Origin: Thermosynechococcus sp. HN-54
GTDB taxonomy: Bacteria; Cyanobacteriota; Cyanobacteriia; Thermosynechococcales; Thermosynechococcaceae
Length of the DNA: 64,000 bases
Direction of reading: 5' to 3'
Assembly: GCF_023650955.1 (NCBI RefSeq)
Contig: NZ_CP098039.1
Span: 1,736,001-1,800,000 of the forward strand
Shown one piece after another: positions 9,576-21,448 of the stretch. The position numbers and the translations under genes are program-made. The notes under the pieces are model-generated. The model was not told the DNA's origin, did no database searches, and saw only the letters and a list, made by a program, of their open reading frames with translations. Positions within the stretch are counted from its first letter, which is position 1. Every line of letters begins with the position of its first letter.

Positions 9576-10164
9576 GACTCCCGTTCGCATTAAGTGTCTT
9601 GTACAACCTACCCGTCCCGAGTGGGTGATGCAGGCGATCGCTCACTTGGATACCATTTTGCTCGATCACTCCCACTGTGAGCGCAAAGCTGCGAGTGTCG
9701 CCATTAACTTGATGTTTCGCTATCCTTCCCACAAGCGGTTGGTAGACGCCCTCACTGATATTGCCCAAGAAGAACTGGAGCATTTCCGCCAAGTCAATCA
9801 ACAACTCGAACGCCGCCACATTGCCCTTGCGCCTCTGAGTGCGCCCCCCTATGCCTCTCGGCTGAATGCGGCTGTCCGCCCGCAGGAACCTGATCGCTTC
9901 CTAGATACCCTATTGGTTTGCGCGTTGATTGAAGCTCGCAGCCACGAGCGATTACAACTGTTGGCTCAGCATTGCCCAGATCGGGAACTGGCGGAATTCT
10001 TTGCCAGCCTCGTCACTTCTGAGGCACGTCACTATGGCACCTATTGGTACTTGGCCTATGAGTTCTTTGGTCAAGAGGCGGTTGAAAACCGTCTGCGGAA
10101 GCTAGCTACTCTTGAGAGTGAGATTCTCAGTACGCCCTACCCCTTGCCCCGGATTCACAGTTAG
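9568..10164 (+). CDS. miaE: tRNA-(ms2io6A)-hydroxylase-like di-iron protein (MiaE)
   Basis: 198 residues from GTG 9568. The family's di-iron ligands are visible as E/H pairs: HSHCERKA near residue 32-39, EELEH near residue 68-72, EARSHER near residue 119, and EARHYGTYW near residue 150. MiaE hydroxylates the isopentenyl group on the hypermodified adenosine at tRNA position 37. The start is chosen because it is the last start before the conserved PTRPEWV segment that matches the usual family N-terminus, and it overlaps the Usp stop by 8 bp. It is tail to tail with the lipoprotein gene, only 2 bp apart. Confidence 0.88.
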   Translation: MIETPVRIKCLVQPTRPEWVMQAIAHLDTILLDHSHCERKAASVAINLMFRYPSHKRLVDALTDIAQEELEHFRQVNQQLERRHIALAPLSAPPYASRLNAAVRPQEPDRFLDTLLVCALIEARSHERLQLLAQHCPDRELAEFFASLVTSEARHYGTYWYLAYEFFGQEAVENRLRKLATLESEILSTPYPLPRIHS

Positions 10165-10166
10165 CC

Positions 10167-10850
10167 CTAGATCGCTGGTGGTGTTGCCCCTTGAGCGGTG
10201 GTGGGCTGACCAACTGTAAGGCGCACCGTTTGGCCAAATTGCTCCAAAATGACTGCGGGTGTCGTGTCGTAGGCATCAATAGCACGCACAATTACATTGC
10301 CGGCGATCGTATCCCCCACCTGCACCGTGCGCGTGACATTCTCCTTGGGTGAGCGAATAATGGCTTGAAGGCGACCATCCACCGCAGCCACACCAAAAAC
10401 TTTCACAGCTTGGGCATCAACCGGTGGGGGCGGTGGCGGGGGGGGTGTCGGTCGGCTAGCAGTAGAGGCAGTGCCTGCACCATTGCCGGCGGTGCCGGCA
10501 GAACCGGGAGCACCATTCCCCCCAGCACCATTGTCCATACCGCCAGTCCCTCCACTGCCCCCATTGATGCTACCCATATTGGGCAGGCGAATCGGCGCGA
10601 AGGGATTAGATCGGCCAATATTTGAGAGTCCCTCAATGTAGGTTTTCGGATTTGTGGGCGGCGTTAAGGCAGCAACCGCCGATCCAGCGGCAGTGGGTTC
10701 TGTCGGTTCAGGGGTTGGGGGGGCTGCTGTGGGGGGAGCAACCGGTTGCTCAGTGACTTCTGTTTCACTCACGATGAGGCCACAGCCGCTCATTGCTGCG
10801 GTCAGCAACCCAGTTGCAATGGTGATGAGTGTGGCGCGCTGTTTCAACAT
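10167..10850 (-). CDS. Lipoprotein with proline/glycine-rich linker, PilP-like architecture
   Basis: 227 residues from ATG 10850, with AAGGGTGAG upstream; the frame also allows GTG 10862. A signal peptide ends in a lipobox MSGC (Cys at residue 23). Then come a Pro/Thr-rich stretch, a segment NIGRSNPFAPIRLPN, a Gly/Ala/Asn-rich linker, eight prolines in a row, and a compact C-terminal domain of about 75 residues with VKVFGVAAVDGRLQAII and VQVGDTIAGN. The lipoprotein start, the R-x-PF-x-P motif, the disordered linker and a small beta domain with a GD turn all resemble the pilus inner-membrane lipoprotein PilP, which bridges PilO and PilQ. This is inference from architecture; it is not next to pilMNOQ, which lies about 35 kb away. 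Confidence 0.6.
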   Translation of the reverse strand: MLKQRATLITIATGLLTAAMSGCGLIVSETEVTEQPVAPPTAAPPTPEPTEPTAAGSAVAALTPPTNPKTYIEGLSNIGRSNPFAPIRLPNMGSINGGSGGTGGMDNGAGGNGAPGSAGTAGNGAGTASTASRPTPPPPPPPPVDAQAVKVFGVAAVDGRLQAIIRSPKENVTRTVQVGDTIAGNVIVRAIDAYDTTPAVILEQFGQTVRLTVGQPTTAQGATPPAI

Positions 10851-11046
10851 TTGGTGTCTCACCCTTGGATGATGGTCTGGTGGTGCAGACGTCTTCTTTC
10901 TTGCCTACTATAAAATGTACCGTTGGCTTTCAGTGGCTATGCATAGGCAGTTGCCAAAGTGGTCTTGGCGGCAGAGAGTTGCTGTGGGAGCGATCGCTCG
11001 GTACACTGAAGAACAACTGTAACGTTATTTACGGAATCAATCGGTC

Positions 11047-11742
11047 ATGAGTGCTAAGCCCGTCGTGATTGCTCCCTCTATTCTCTCTGCGGACTTCAGT
11101 CGCTTGGGTGAAGAGATCCAAGCGGTGGATCGGGCGGGAGCCGACTGGATCCATGTGGATGTCATGGATGGTCGTTTTGTTCCCAATATCACGATTGGGC
11201 CATTGATTGTTGAGGCGATTCGCCCCTTGACCCAAAAGCCCCTCGATGTGCACTTAATGATTGTCGAGCCAGAAAAATACGTGGCGGATTTTGCCAAAGC
11301 GGGGGCGGATATTATCTCTGTCCATGCGGAACACAATGCTTCCCCCCACCTGCATCGCACCCTCTGTCAAATCCGCGAACTGGGCAAACAGGCAGGGGTG
11401 GTGCTTAATCCCTCTAGCCCTCTTGAACTCATTGAGTACGTCCTCGATGTTTGTGACCTCGTCTTGATTATGAGTGTCAACCCCGGCTTTGGTGGCCAGA
11501 AGTTTATTCCAGCAGTACTACCGAAAATTCGGCGCCTACGGCAACTGTGCGAAGAGCGCGGCCTAGACCCATGGATTGAAGTGGATGGCGGTCTCAAGGT
11601 GGACAATACGTGGCAAGTCCTTGAAGCGGGTGCCAATGCCATTGTGGCGGGTTCAGCCGTCTTTAAGGCACCGGATTACGCTGCCGCGATCGCTGGCATC
11701 CGCCATAGCAAACGCCCTAGTCCTGAGTTGGTAACCGCCTAG
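11047..11742 (+). CDS. rpe: Ribulose-phosphate 3-epimerase
   Basis: 231 residues, full length for this TIM-barrel enzyme of the Calvin cycle and oxidative pentose phosphate path. It interconverts ribulose 5-phosphate and xylulose 5-phosphate. Visible family motifs are [15 protein letters not shown] at residues 7-21, the metal/catalytic segment [13 protein letters not shown] near residue 36, VHLMIVEPE near residue 70, [10 protein letters not shown] near residue 143, and the phosphate-binding VDGGLK and [12 protein letters not shown] near the end. The stop codon overlaps the stop of thiO on the other strand (shared CTAG). Confidence 0.97.
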   Translation: MSAKPVVIAPSILSADFSRLGEEIQAVDRAGADWIHVDVMDGRFVPNITIGPLIVEAIRPLTQKPLDVHLMIVEPEKYVADFAKAGADIISVHAEHNASPHLHRTLCQIRELGKQAGVVLNPSSPLELIEYVLDVCDLVLIMSVNPGFGGQKFIPAVLPKIRRLRQLCEERGLDPWIEVDGGLKVDNTWQVLEAGANAIVAGSAVFKAPDYAAAIAGIRHSKRPSPELVTA

Positions 11743-12845
11743 ACACTGACTGCCGCGGGAACATTGAATCGCTGCCACGAAAAGGCTTTGAGGTGGCGAT
11801 CGCCCGTCTGATGCAGGATCAAGTTGGCCATGAGCTTCGCTGTAATTGGGGCAAGCAAAATGCCATTGCGGTAGTGTCCTGTTGCCAAGTAAAGGTTGGC
11901 CGCTGGCCCTTGACCCAAAATGGGTAAGTCATCGGGGGTGGCTGGACGGTAACCCCACCAGGTATCAATCACCTCATAGCTCGCCAGTTCAGGAACAATT
12001 GCCGTGGCTCGGTTCAGCAGCCCTTGGAGTCCGGCAACGGTTGTTCCCCCTTGGAAGCCCACGTTTTCACTGGTGGCACCCACCACCACTTTGCCAGAGC
12101 GGCGCGGCACGAGATAGAGCTGATCGCCAAAGATCACATGGTTGAGCAGGGATTGCCCCGGCGGCTTAAGCGCCAGCATTTGGCCTTTGCGTGGGGTGAT
12201 GGGTAGGGGCAGCAAACTTTGGGTCCAAGCGCCGGTCGCCAGAATGTAGATGCCGGCTGACCAACGCCCGCGATCGCTCTCTAGGGCAGTAATTTGCCCT
12301 TGGGGACTGTACTGAAACCGCTGAACCGTAACCCCCTCAATGACCTCGACGCCAAGAATACGAGCGGCGCTCACCAACACCTTGGCCAAGTTGCGGGTAT
12401 TCACCTGACCATCCTGGGGAAACCACCAAGCGCCTAGCACAGTGTCAGCAAAGCCCGGCTGGTAATTCGCTAATTCTGGAGCGTCAAGCCAGCGACTGTC
12501 AGGTTCCATGGGGTGGGCGCGATCGCGCTGCCGCTCATCGGTTACCGGCGCCAAAATGCCACAGGGCCAGTAGCCCGCATCCATGCCCGTCAGTTGCTCA
12601 AGCTTATCAATCCACGTCGGGTAGAGATTGCGGCTCGCCGTACACAAATTCCACATGGCGCCTGCCGGCAAGCCTTCTGCTTGGGGGGCTAACATTCCCG
12701 CTGCCGCATGGAGTGCTGCTTCCCGAAACTGGCGGCTGAGAACCGTAGGTCGTGCCCCCCGCAATGCCAGTTCGATGGCGATCGCCAGCCCCATGGTGCC
12801 GCCACCAATAATCAAAATGTCTCGCTGTTCATCCCCAAGGATCAT
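11739..12845 (-). CDS. thiO: Glycine oxidase ThiO (FAD-dependent)
   Basis: 368 residues. The FAD dinucleotide-binding motif is [19 protein letters not shown] near residue 11, and the C-terminal FAD contact is [16 protein letters not shown], typical of ThiO. The enzyme oxidises glycine to the iminoacetate needed for the thiazole of thiamine. In some cyanobacteria ThiO is fused to ThiG; here the protein ends after the ThiO domain, so thiG must be elsewhere. thiL lies about 700 bp away on the other strand, so two thiamine genes flank one small intergenic region with the TIGR02652 gene. Confidence 0.88.
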   Translation of the reverse strand: MILGDEQRDILIIGGGTMGLAIAIELALRGARPTVLSRQFREAALHAAAGMLAPQAEGLPAGAMWNLCTASRNLYPTWIDKLEQLTGMDAGYWPCGILAPVTDERQRDRAHPMEPDSRWLDAPELANYQPGFADTVLGAWWFPQDGQVNTRNLAKVLVSAARILGVEVIEGVTVQRFQYSPQGQITALESDRGRWSAGIYILATGAWTQSLLPLPITPRKGQMLALKPPGQSLLNHVIFGDQLYLVPRRSGKVVVGATSENVGFQGGTTVAGLQGLLNRATAIVPELASYEVIDTWWGYRPATPDDLPILGQGPAANLYLATGHYRNGILLAPITAKLMANLILHQTGDRHLKAFSWQRFNVPAAVSV

Positions 12846-12972
12846 GCTTGACTGCTCAATCCCAATGCATGTGTTTTCCTATCTTGGCACTTGCCACCCC
12901 TTAAGGGTAGCCCAAACCACGCAAGTGAGGGGGGGTGAGCCTCCTTGTTTTCCCCTCCTGAAGTCCACTCGT

Positions 12973-12978
12973 TATAAT
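12973..12978 (+). promoter_or_regulatory. Likely -10 box for the TIGR02652-thiL pair
   Basis: A perfect TATAAT lies 45 bp before the ATG of the TIGR02652 gene, in the gap between it and the divergent thiO. I see no well-spaced -35 hexamer; TTGTTT at 12945 is 22 bp away, which is too far. A HIP1 octamer follows directly. Confidence 0.4.
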
Positions 12979-13023
12979 AAGGGCGATCGCGGTGGATTTG
13001 CTGCCGCTGTGTGGTAACTGTCC

Positions 13024-13533
13024 ATGATCTCATCCGGCTCTCACTACCCGATCTTTGGTCCTGAAATTCGTTGTCCCCACTGTCGGCAAGTCATTCCCGC
13101 CCTGACCCTCACCGATACGTACCTGTGCCCGCGCCACGGTCCTTTTGAAGCAAATGCCAAAACTGGAGAATTAATGCACCTGCAATCCGGTCGCATTTGG
13201 CGCCTCTGGGACGGCGAATGGTATCGCCAGCACACTCACCCCGACGGGATTCGCTTTGAAATCCACGATGCCCTCGATCGCCTCTACACCCAAGGCTACC
13301 GTGCCACCAAAGTCATTATTGCCGAACGCTATCGGGATCTCTTTTGTGCCTACCTCGAACGCAGTACCCCTTGGCGAGGCCCCACGGATCCGCAAATGCT
13401 GCGCCTCTTTGGTTTGCCCGTTGAGTTTAGCCCTCCCGCTAGCCAAGAAGAGCGCTGGGATGTGATTAACTTTGATCTCGAAAAAGAACCCGGCACCCCC
13501 ATTCGCCCCCCCTATTTTCGGATGTTTGACTAG
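13024..13533 (+). CDS. Conserved cyanobacterial zinc-ribbon protein, TIGR02652 family
   Basis: 169 residues. Near the N-terminus there is a zinc-ribbon pair, CPHC at about residues 18-21 and CPRHGPFEA at about residue 37, then a conserved W/G-rich core (GRIWRLWDGEWYRQHTHPDG) and an acidic C-terminal tail. This matches my memory of TIGR02652, a family of unknown function limited to cyanobacteria. The stop TAG overlaps the GTG that precedes the thiL ATG, so it is probably co-translated with thiL. A link to thiamine synthesis is possible only by position. The start ATG is preceded by a TATAAT at 12973. Confidence 0.85.
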   Translation: MISSGSHYPIFGPEIRCPHCRQVIPALTLTDTYLCPRHGPFEANAKTGELMHLQSGRIWRLWDGEWYRQHTHPDGIRFEIHDALDRLYTQGYRATKVIIAERYRDLFCAYLERSTPWRGPTDPQMLRLFGLPVEFSPPASQEERWDVINFDLEKEPGTPIRPPYFRMFD

Positions 13534-13535
13534 TG

Positions 13536-14522
13536 ATGCTCACCCTCGCCGACTGTGGCGAACTGGAATTGATTGCCCGCCTGCGCCCCTATTGCCACAG
13601 GGAATTGATTGGCGATGATGCAGCGGTTCTGTCGCTACCCTCCGGTGAACAACTCGTTGTGAGCACCGACGTGCTGGTGGAGGGGGTGCACTTTAGTTTG
13701 GGGATGACCGATACCCCGGTAACAATGACGCCGGTGGATGTGGGCTGGCGATCGCTGGCCGCCAATTTATCCGACCTTGCGGCCATGGGGGCATTGCCCT
13801 TGGGGTTAACGGTGGGTCTCGCGGCACCGCGCAACTGTCCTGTGGCAACCATTGAGGGCATTTACCAAGGGATGGCTACCTGTGCTCAGGCCTATGGCAC
13901 TAGTATTATCGGTGGCGATACCTGTCGCTCTAGCGTTCTCAGTCTCAGCATCACGGTCTTGGGCAGTGCGCCTAGGGAACGGATTATTTATCGCGATCGC
14001 GCCAAAGTGGGGGATGTCATTGTCGTCACTGGTCTGCATGGCGCCTCCCGCGCCGGTTTAGAGTGCCTGCTGCATCCCCAATGGGCGAGCACTGTACCCG
14101 AAGAACTGCGGCAAGCATGGATCCAAGCCCATCAGCGCCCCCAACCTCGATTGGATCTGGTGCCATGGCTCCACCAACATCTCCCCCCCTCGCGGATTGC
14201 TGGCATGGATAGCAGTGATGGCCTTGCGGCGGCTGTCTTACAAATTTGTCAAGCAAGCGGGGTCGGTGCAGTCCTTTGGGCAGAGCAAATTCCCAAGGTG
14301 TCCCATCTCGATCCGCAGCAGGCGTTAACATGGGCGCTCTACGGGGGTGAAGATTTTGAGTTAGTCCTCTGTGTCCCCCGCGAACTAGCGACCGAGGTAT
14401 GTACAGCAGCGGGGAACAATGCGGCAATGGTTGGAGAAATTGTCCCTGAAACCACCGTCCAGCTTCAGCAGGCGGGCAAAACCCTACCCTTGCAGCCCCA
14501 GCAACTCTTTCAGCACTTTTAG
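13536..14522 (+). CDS. thiL: Thiamine-monophosphate kinase
   Basis: About 328 residues, normal for the family. ThiL phosphorylates thiamine monophosphate to the active diphosphate. Motifs are IGDDAAVL near residue 27, the metal-binding STDVLVEGVHF near residue 46, GGDTCRS near residue 127 and the C-terminal GMDSSDGLAAAV and YGGEDFELVL. GTG 13533 overlaps the preceding stop; ATG 13536 is the simpler start. Tight coupling to the TIGR02652 gene is clear from the overlap. Confidence 0.95.
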   Translation: MLTLADCGELELIARLRPYCHRELIGDDAAVLSLPSGEQLVVSTDVLVEGVHFSLGMTDTPVTMTPVDVGWRSLAANLSDLAAMGALPLGLTVGLAAPRNCPVATIEGIYQGMATCAQAYGTSIIGGDTCRSSVLSLSITVLGSAPRERIIYRDRAKVGDVIVVTGLHGASRAGLECLLHPQWASTVPEELRQAWIQAHQRPQPRLDLVPWLHQHLPPSRIAGMDSSDGLAAAVLQICQASGVGAVLWAEQIPKVSHLDPQQALTWALYGGEDFELVLCVPRELATEVCTAAGNNAAMVGEIVPETTVQLQQAGKTLPLQPQQLFQHF

Positions 14523-14701
14523 TGGCCTGTGCAACAGCTAGAGAAGTCGCTACTCTCTGCTCGCAATCTTTCGATAGGGGGGACAGGCGTCAAGGAATAT
14601 TACAAAAATTCATCAATTTTGCGGGCGATCGCCGACAAATCCCCATAAATTTATACATTTCTTAAAAAAATGCCGAGCTACCCCCGAATCGTTCTAATCT
14701 A

Positions 14702-18164
<3,463 letters not shown>

Positions 18165-18201
18165 GAAACGCTGCGACTAACCACTTGTGAATCCATCGCC
18201 T

Positions 18202-18237
18202 AGCGGATGCTCTTTGGGGAGTGTCCGCTTTTTTTTT
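18202..18237 (+). terminator. Rho-independent terminator of apcE
   Basis: An 11-bp stem (AGCGGATGCTC with GAGTGTCCGCT, two wobble pairs) closes a short loop and is followed by nine T, 38 bp after the apcE stop. This separates apcE from rpaB, so rpaB should have its own promoter in 18238-18417. Confidence 0.92.
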
Positions 18238-18417
18238 GAGCTGCTCAGACCACGTTAAAATATCTTAAAGATTTTCAATCCTGAAAAATCTGCCAAATCC
18301 TCTCCTAGTCAGGGCTGGGAGTCTTTCTATAGCCAGTAAAAAAATGATAGAGTACAAAAAATTCACATTTTAATTTCTATCCATTACTGTCCTCATTGAG
18401 TAGGAGTGTCCGTTACT

Positions 18418-19161
18418 TTGGAGAGCCACAAAGAAAAGATACTCGTTGTTGATGATGAAGCGAGTATTCGCCGAATTTTAGAAACTCGGCTGTCAATGAT
18501 TGGCTATACGGTCGTCACTGCCGCCGATGGCGAGGAGGCCCTGACCACATTTCGGCAGGAACAGCCAGATCTCGTGGTGCTTGATGTGATGATGCCCAAA
18601 CTAGACGGCTATGGCGTCTGTCAAGAACTGCGCAAAGAATCCGATGTCCCCATCATTATGCTCACTGCCCTTGGCGATGTCGCCGATCGCATTACGGGGC
18701 TAGAACTGGGCGCCGATGATTATGTGGTCAAGCCCTTTTCTCCCAAAGAGTTGGAAGCCCGCATTCGCTCGGTACTGCGGCGGATTGAAAAAACCAGCAC
18801 CTCCGGTATTCCCAGCTCTGGGGTGATTCAAGTGGGCAATATCCGCATTGATACCAACAAGCGCCAAGTCTATAAGGGGGATGAGCGCATCCGCCTCACG
18901 GGCATGGAATTTATGCTCTTGGAATTGCTGGTGGGTCGCTCCGGGGAACCTTTCTCACGGGGAGAAATTCTCGAGCAGGTGTGGGGCTACACCCCAGAAC
19001 GCCATGTGGATACGCGGGTGGTGGATGTCCACATTTCCCGCTTGCGGGCTAAGCTAGAGGAAGACCCCAGTAATCCAGAATTAATTTTGACAGCGCGGGG
19101 AACAGGGTATCTCTTTCAGCGGATTACTGAACCGGGAGAAGCAAGCAACAAAAATCCCTAA
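18418..19161 (+). CDS. rpaB: OmpR-family response regulator RpaB
   Basis: About 247 residues. An N-terminal receiver domain (KILVVDDEASIRRILE; phospho-acceptor Asp in VVLDVMMPK; Lys in YVVKPF) is joined to a winged-helix OmpR/PhoB DNA-binding domain (RVVDVHISRLRAKLE ... RGTGYLF). The sequence is close to the RpaB/Ycf27 proteins, the essential cyanobacterial regulator of high-light genes and of phycobilisome coupling, usually paired with the kinase Hik33/NblS, which is not here. The frame opens at GTG 18406, but TTG 18418 gives MESHKEKILVVDD, which matches the usual N-terminus (MEN-KEKILVVDD) and puts TAGGAG at 18401-18406 at good spacing. Confidence 0.93.
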   Translation: MESHKEKILVVDDEASIRRILETRLSMIGYTVVTAADGEEALTTFRQEQPDLVVLDVMMPKLDGYGVCQELRKESDVPIIMLTALGDVADRITGLELGADDYVVKPFSPKELEARIRSVLRRIEKTSTSGIPSSGVIQVGNIRIDTNKRQVYKGDERIRLTGMEFMLLELLVGRSGEPFSRGEILEQVWGYTPERHVDTRVVDVHISRLRAKLEEDPSNPELILTARGTGYLFQRITEPGEASNKNP

Positions 19162-19179
19162 CTGGCTTGAGGGTGGGCC

Positions 19180-19980
19180 ATGAATAAACAACGCTGGCGC
19201 TGGTCAGAGGTTGTGGGGCTAGGTCTGACGGCTGTGGCCTTGGCAATTGTGGCCTTTATGCAGCAGGATGCCCTGCGTCAGTTACAGGCTCAAACGGCAG
19301 AACAATTCACCGATGCCGAATATGAGCGCCAGAATGCCCAAACGATTACTCAAATGCGGCTGTTGGCAAATCTCCCTTCCTTTGGTTTTGACAATTTAGT
19401 TGCCGATTGGGCGTTTTTGCAATTTCTCCAGTTTTTTGGTGATTCCGCTGCTCGCCAAGTCACGGGCTACGACGATGTCCCTGCTTTCTTTGAGGTGATT
19501 ATCGCTAAAGACCCCCGCTTTGCCCCAACCTACCCCTATCTCTCGACGGCAATTACGGTGTATGCAGGACAGCCGCAAACCTCTGTGGCCTTGATGGATC
19601 GGGGTCTAGCGGCGATGAATCCCGCCTATCAACGGACGGCCTACTTAGGATGGGTGTTTCGGGCGATGGATGAATTGCTCTTTTTGGGCAAGGGGCGAGC
19701 GGCAGCAGAGTCCTACGATCGCGCGGCGGCTTGGGCAGAAATGAATCCAGATTCACAAGTCCGCGCCGCAGCGGACTATTATCGCTCGTTGGCACAAACC
19801 CTACGGCGGGATCCCGATAGTCGGATGGCACAGATCAATGCGTGGATTTGGGCACTGGTGAATGCGGTCAGCGATCGCTCGCGGCAAACAGCGATTGAAA
19901 ATATTGAACGCCTTGGGGGCAAAGTCTCACGGCTCCCCGATGGCACTTGGCAAATTCGCCATCCTGAGGATCTGCGGTAA
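19180..19980 (+). CDS. Conserved membrane-anchored protein with TPR-like helices
   Basis: 266 residues, no assured function. An N-terminal transmembrane helix lies near residues 10-26 (VVGLGLTAVALAIVAFM), followed by a coiled segment, then the conserved core FGFDNLVADWAFLQFLQFFGD and helix pairs that look like degenerate TPRs (MDRGLAAMNPAYQ, AAESYDRAAAWAEMNPDS). The protein probably faces the periplasm or lumen. It begins 18 bp after rpaB and ends 5 bp before the HcyBio gene, so the three may form an operon. Confidence 0.82.
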   Translation: MNKQRWRWSEVVGLGLTAVALAIVAFMQQDALRQLQAQTAEQFTDAEYERQNAQTITQMRLLANLPSFGFDNLVADWAFLQFLQFFGDSAARQVTGYDDVPAFFEVIIAKDPRFAPTYPYLSTAITVYAGQPQTSVALMDRGLAAMNPAYQRTAYLGWVFRAMDELLFLGKGRAAAESYDRAAAWAEMNPDSQVRAAADYYRSLAQTLRRDPDSRMAQINAWIWALVNAVSDRSRQTAIENIERLGGKVSRLPDGTWQIRHPEDLR

Positions 19981-19985
19981 CGCCT

Positions 19986-21182
19986 GTGGAACGCACGATT
20001 GCCGAAATTAATGAAAAGATTGCGGCGGGCAAGGCCACGGTTTGGACATTGGCAGAACTCAAAGCCCGCCTTGAAAGCCTGAGCATTGCTGAAGCAACCC
20101 GCCAAGTGGATGTGGTGACAACGGGTACCTTTGAACCCATGGAGTCCTCCGGGGCGATCATTAACTTGGGACCCACTGATCCGCCGATTAAACTGCGGCA
20201 GTGCTGGCTCGATGGCATTCCCGCCTACAGTGGTTTTGGCGCTGTCGATCTGTACTTGGGAGCAGCCCAATCCCTTGACCCCAATTCCGAAGGGGGCGAA
20301 GCCGATAGTCTGCGGGAACGGGGAGGTGGCCATGTCATTGCCGATTTGATTGCGGGTAAAGTAGTTCCCCTACGTGCGATTGGCTATGTCACCGATTGTT
20401 ATCCCCGCGCCAGTTTAGAAACGATGATCAGTAAAGAGACGATCAATCAGTTCTATCTCTACAACCCCCGCAACCTCTATCAAAATTTTATTGTGGGTGT
20501 GAATGGCGGCGATCGCCCCCTCTATACCTACCTTGGCCCGCTGCAACCGCAACTGGGGAATGCCGTCTATGCCTGTGGCGGTGCTCTCTCACCTCTATTG
20601 AATGATCCCTACTTGCGACTGGTGGGGATTGGCACGCGCATTTTCCTCGGTGGTGGCATTGGTTATGTGGCTTGGGAAGGCACCCAACACTTTCCCTTAC
20701 AAAAACGTTTGGCCAACGACACCCCCATTGGCCCAGCGGCCACCCTTGCCCTGATTGGTGATGCTAAGCAGATGGATCCCTTTTGGGTGCGCGGTTGCTA
20801 TTTCAAGCACTATGGAGCGTCCCTGATGCTGGGGGTGGGGGTTCCGCTGCCGGTGTTGGATCAAGAGGTCATTGCCCGCTGTGCCATTCGCGATGAGGAC
20901 GTGGTGGCGCCGATTATTGACTTTTCAATTCCCCGCCGCGTGCGTCCCACCTTTGGCATGGTCAACTATGCACAACTCAAGTCGGGCAAAATCAAAATTG
21001 AAGGCAAAACTGTGCGCACCGCGCCCCTGACGAGTCTTCACTTTAGTCAGCGCATTGCCGAAGTTCTCAAAGATTGGATCCACAGTGGTCGTTTTACTCT
21101 GACAGAACCCATTGCCCCCCTGCCGCGCGATCGCACCTTTGTGCCGCAGCAACCTTGGATGCCCGCTGTCAGTGATGATTAG
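19986..21182 (+). CDS. Homocysteine biosynthesis (HcyBio, DUF39) family protein
   Basis: 398 residues from GTG 19986. The whole sequence fits the HcyBio/DUF39 family: a TIAEINEKIAAGKATVWT start, CWLDGIPAYSGFGAVDLYLGAAQ near residue 78, and a Gly-rich core with IFLGGGIGYVAWEGTQH. In methanogens relatives take part in making homocysteine from aspartate semialdehyde by sulfide addition. No CBS or ferredoxin domain is attached in this copy. The gene follows the membrane TPR-like protein by 5 bp. The exact reaction in cyanobacteria is not shown by the sequence. Confidence 0.85.
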   Translation: MERTIAEINEKIAAGKATVWTLAELKARLESLSIAEATRQVDVVTTGTFEPMESSGAIINLGPTDPPIKLRQCWLDGIPAYSGFGAVDLYLGAAQSLDPNSEGGEADSLRERGGGHVIADLIAGKVVPLRAIGYVTDCYPRASLETMISKETINQFYLYNPRNLYQNFIVGVNGGDRPLYTYLGPLQPQLGNAVYACGGALSPLLNDPYLRLVGIGTRIFLGGGIGYVAWEGTQHFPLQKRLANDTPIGPAATLALIGDAKQMDPFWVRGCYFKHYGASLMLGVGVPLPVLDQEVIARCAIRDEDVVAPIIDFSIPRRVRPTFGMVNYAQLKSGKIKIEGKTVRTAPLTSLHFSQRIAEVLKDWIHSGRFTLTEPIAPLPRDRTFVPQQPWMPAVSDD

Positions 21183-21206
21183 GGCGGGGGCTAACCCTGC
21201 TTTGGC

Positions 21207-21212
21207 TATAAT
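21207..21212 (+). promoter_or_regulatory. Possible -10 box with long leader before the HmpF-like gene
   Basis: TATAAT lies 24 bp after the HcyBio stop and about 236 bp before the GTG of the coiled-coil gene. If used, the transcript has a long untranslated leader; within it, AACACC and GGTGTT form a small hairpin at about 21284-21303. No clear -35 hexamer is present. Confidence 0.35.
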
Positions 21213-21448
21213 TGTAAAAGGTTAGACCACCTTGGCCTTGCTAATGCTCCAGTTCCCTACCCAGTGATTCACACCACTGCTGAACACCTGCGGATGGGTG
21301 TTTAATAGGAAATAGGGATCTAGGAAGCGATTGCCTGAAAGCGCAGAATTGCATCTTGGACTAACTTAAATCCGTCATGCGTGTTATTACGGTTGATAGA
21401 TATTCTAATTGTGTGTCAGTCTCAGCATTAGGGTAGAGGTCAAGGGCT

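Noticed and set aside
10430-10625. ORFs on the plus strand opposite the PilP-like linker
   Set aside because: Shadows of the Pro/Gly-rich coding strand; no start site or family likeness.
14640-14680. Possible RpaB (HLR1) direct repeat before apcE
   Set aside because: Only loose TTATACAT/CTTAAAAA similarity; the TTACA halves of the known site are absent.
18250-18275. GTTAAAAT-AT-CTTAAAGA upstream of rpaB as an autoregulatory HLR1 site
   Set aside because: The spacing fits but both half sites lack the conserved C; could not be supported.
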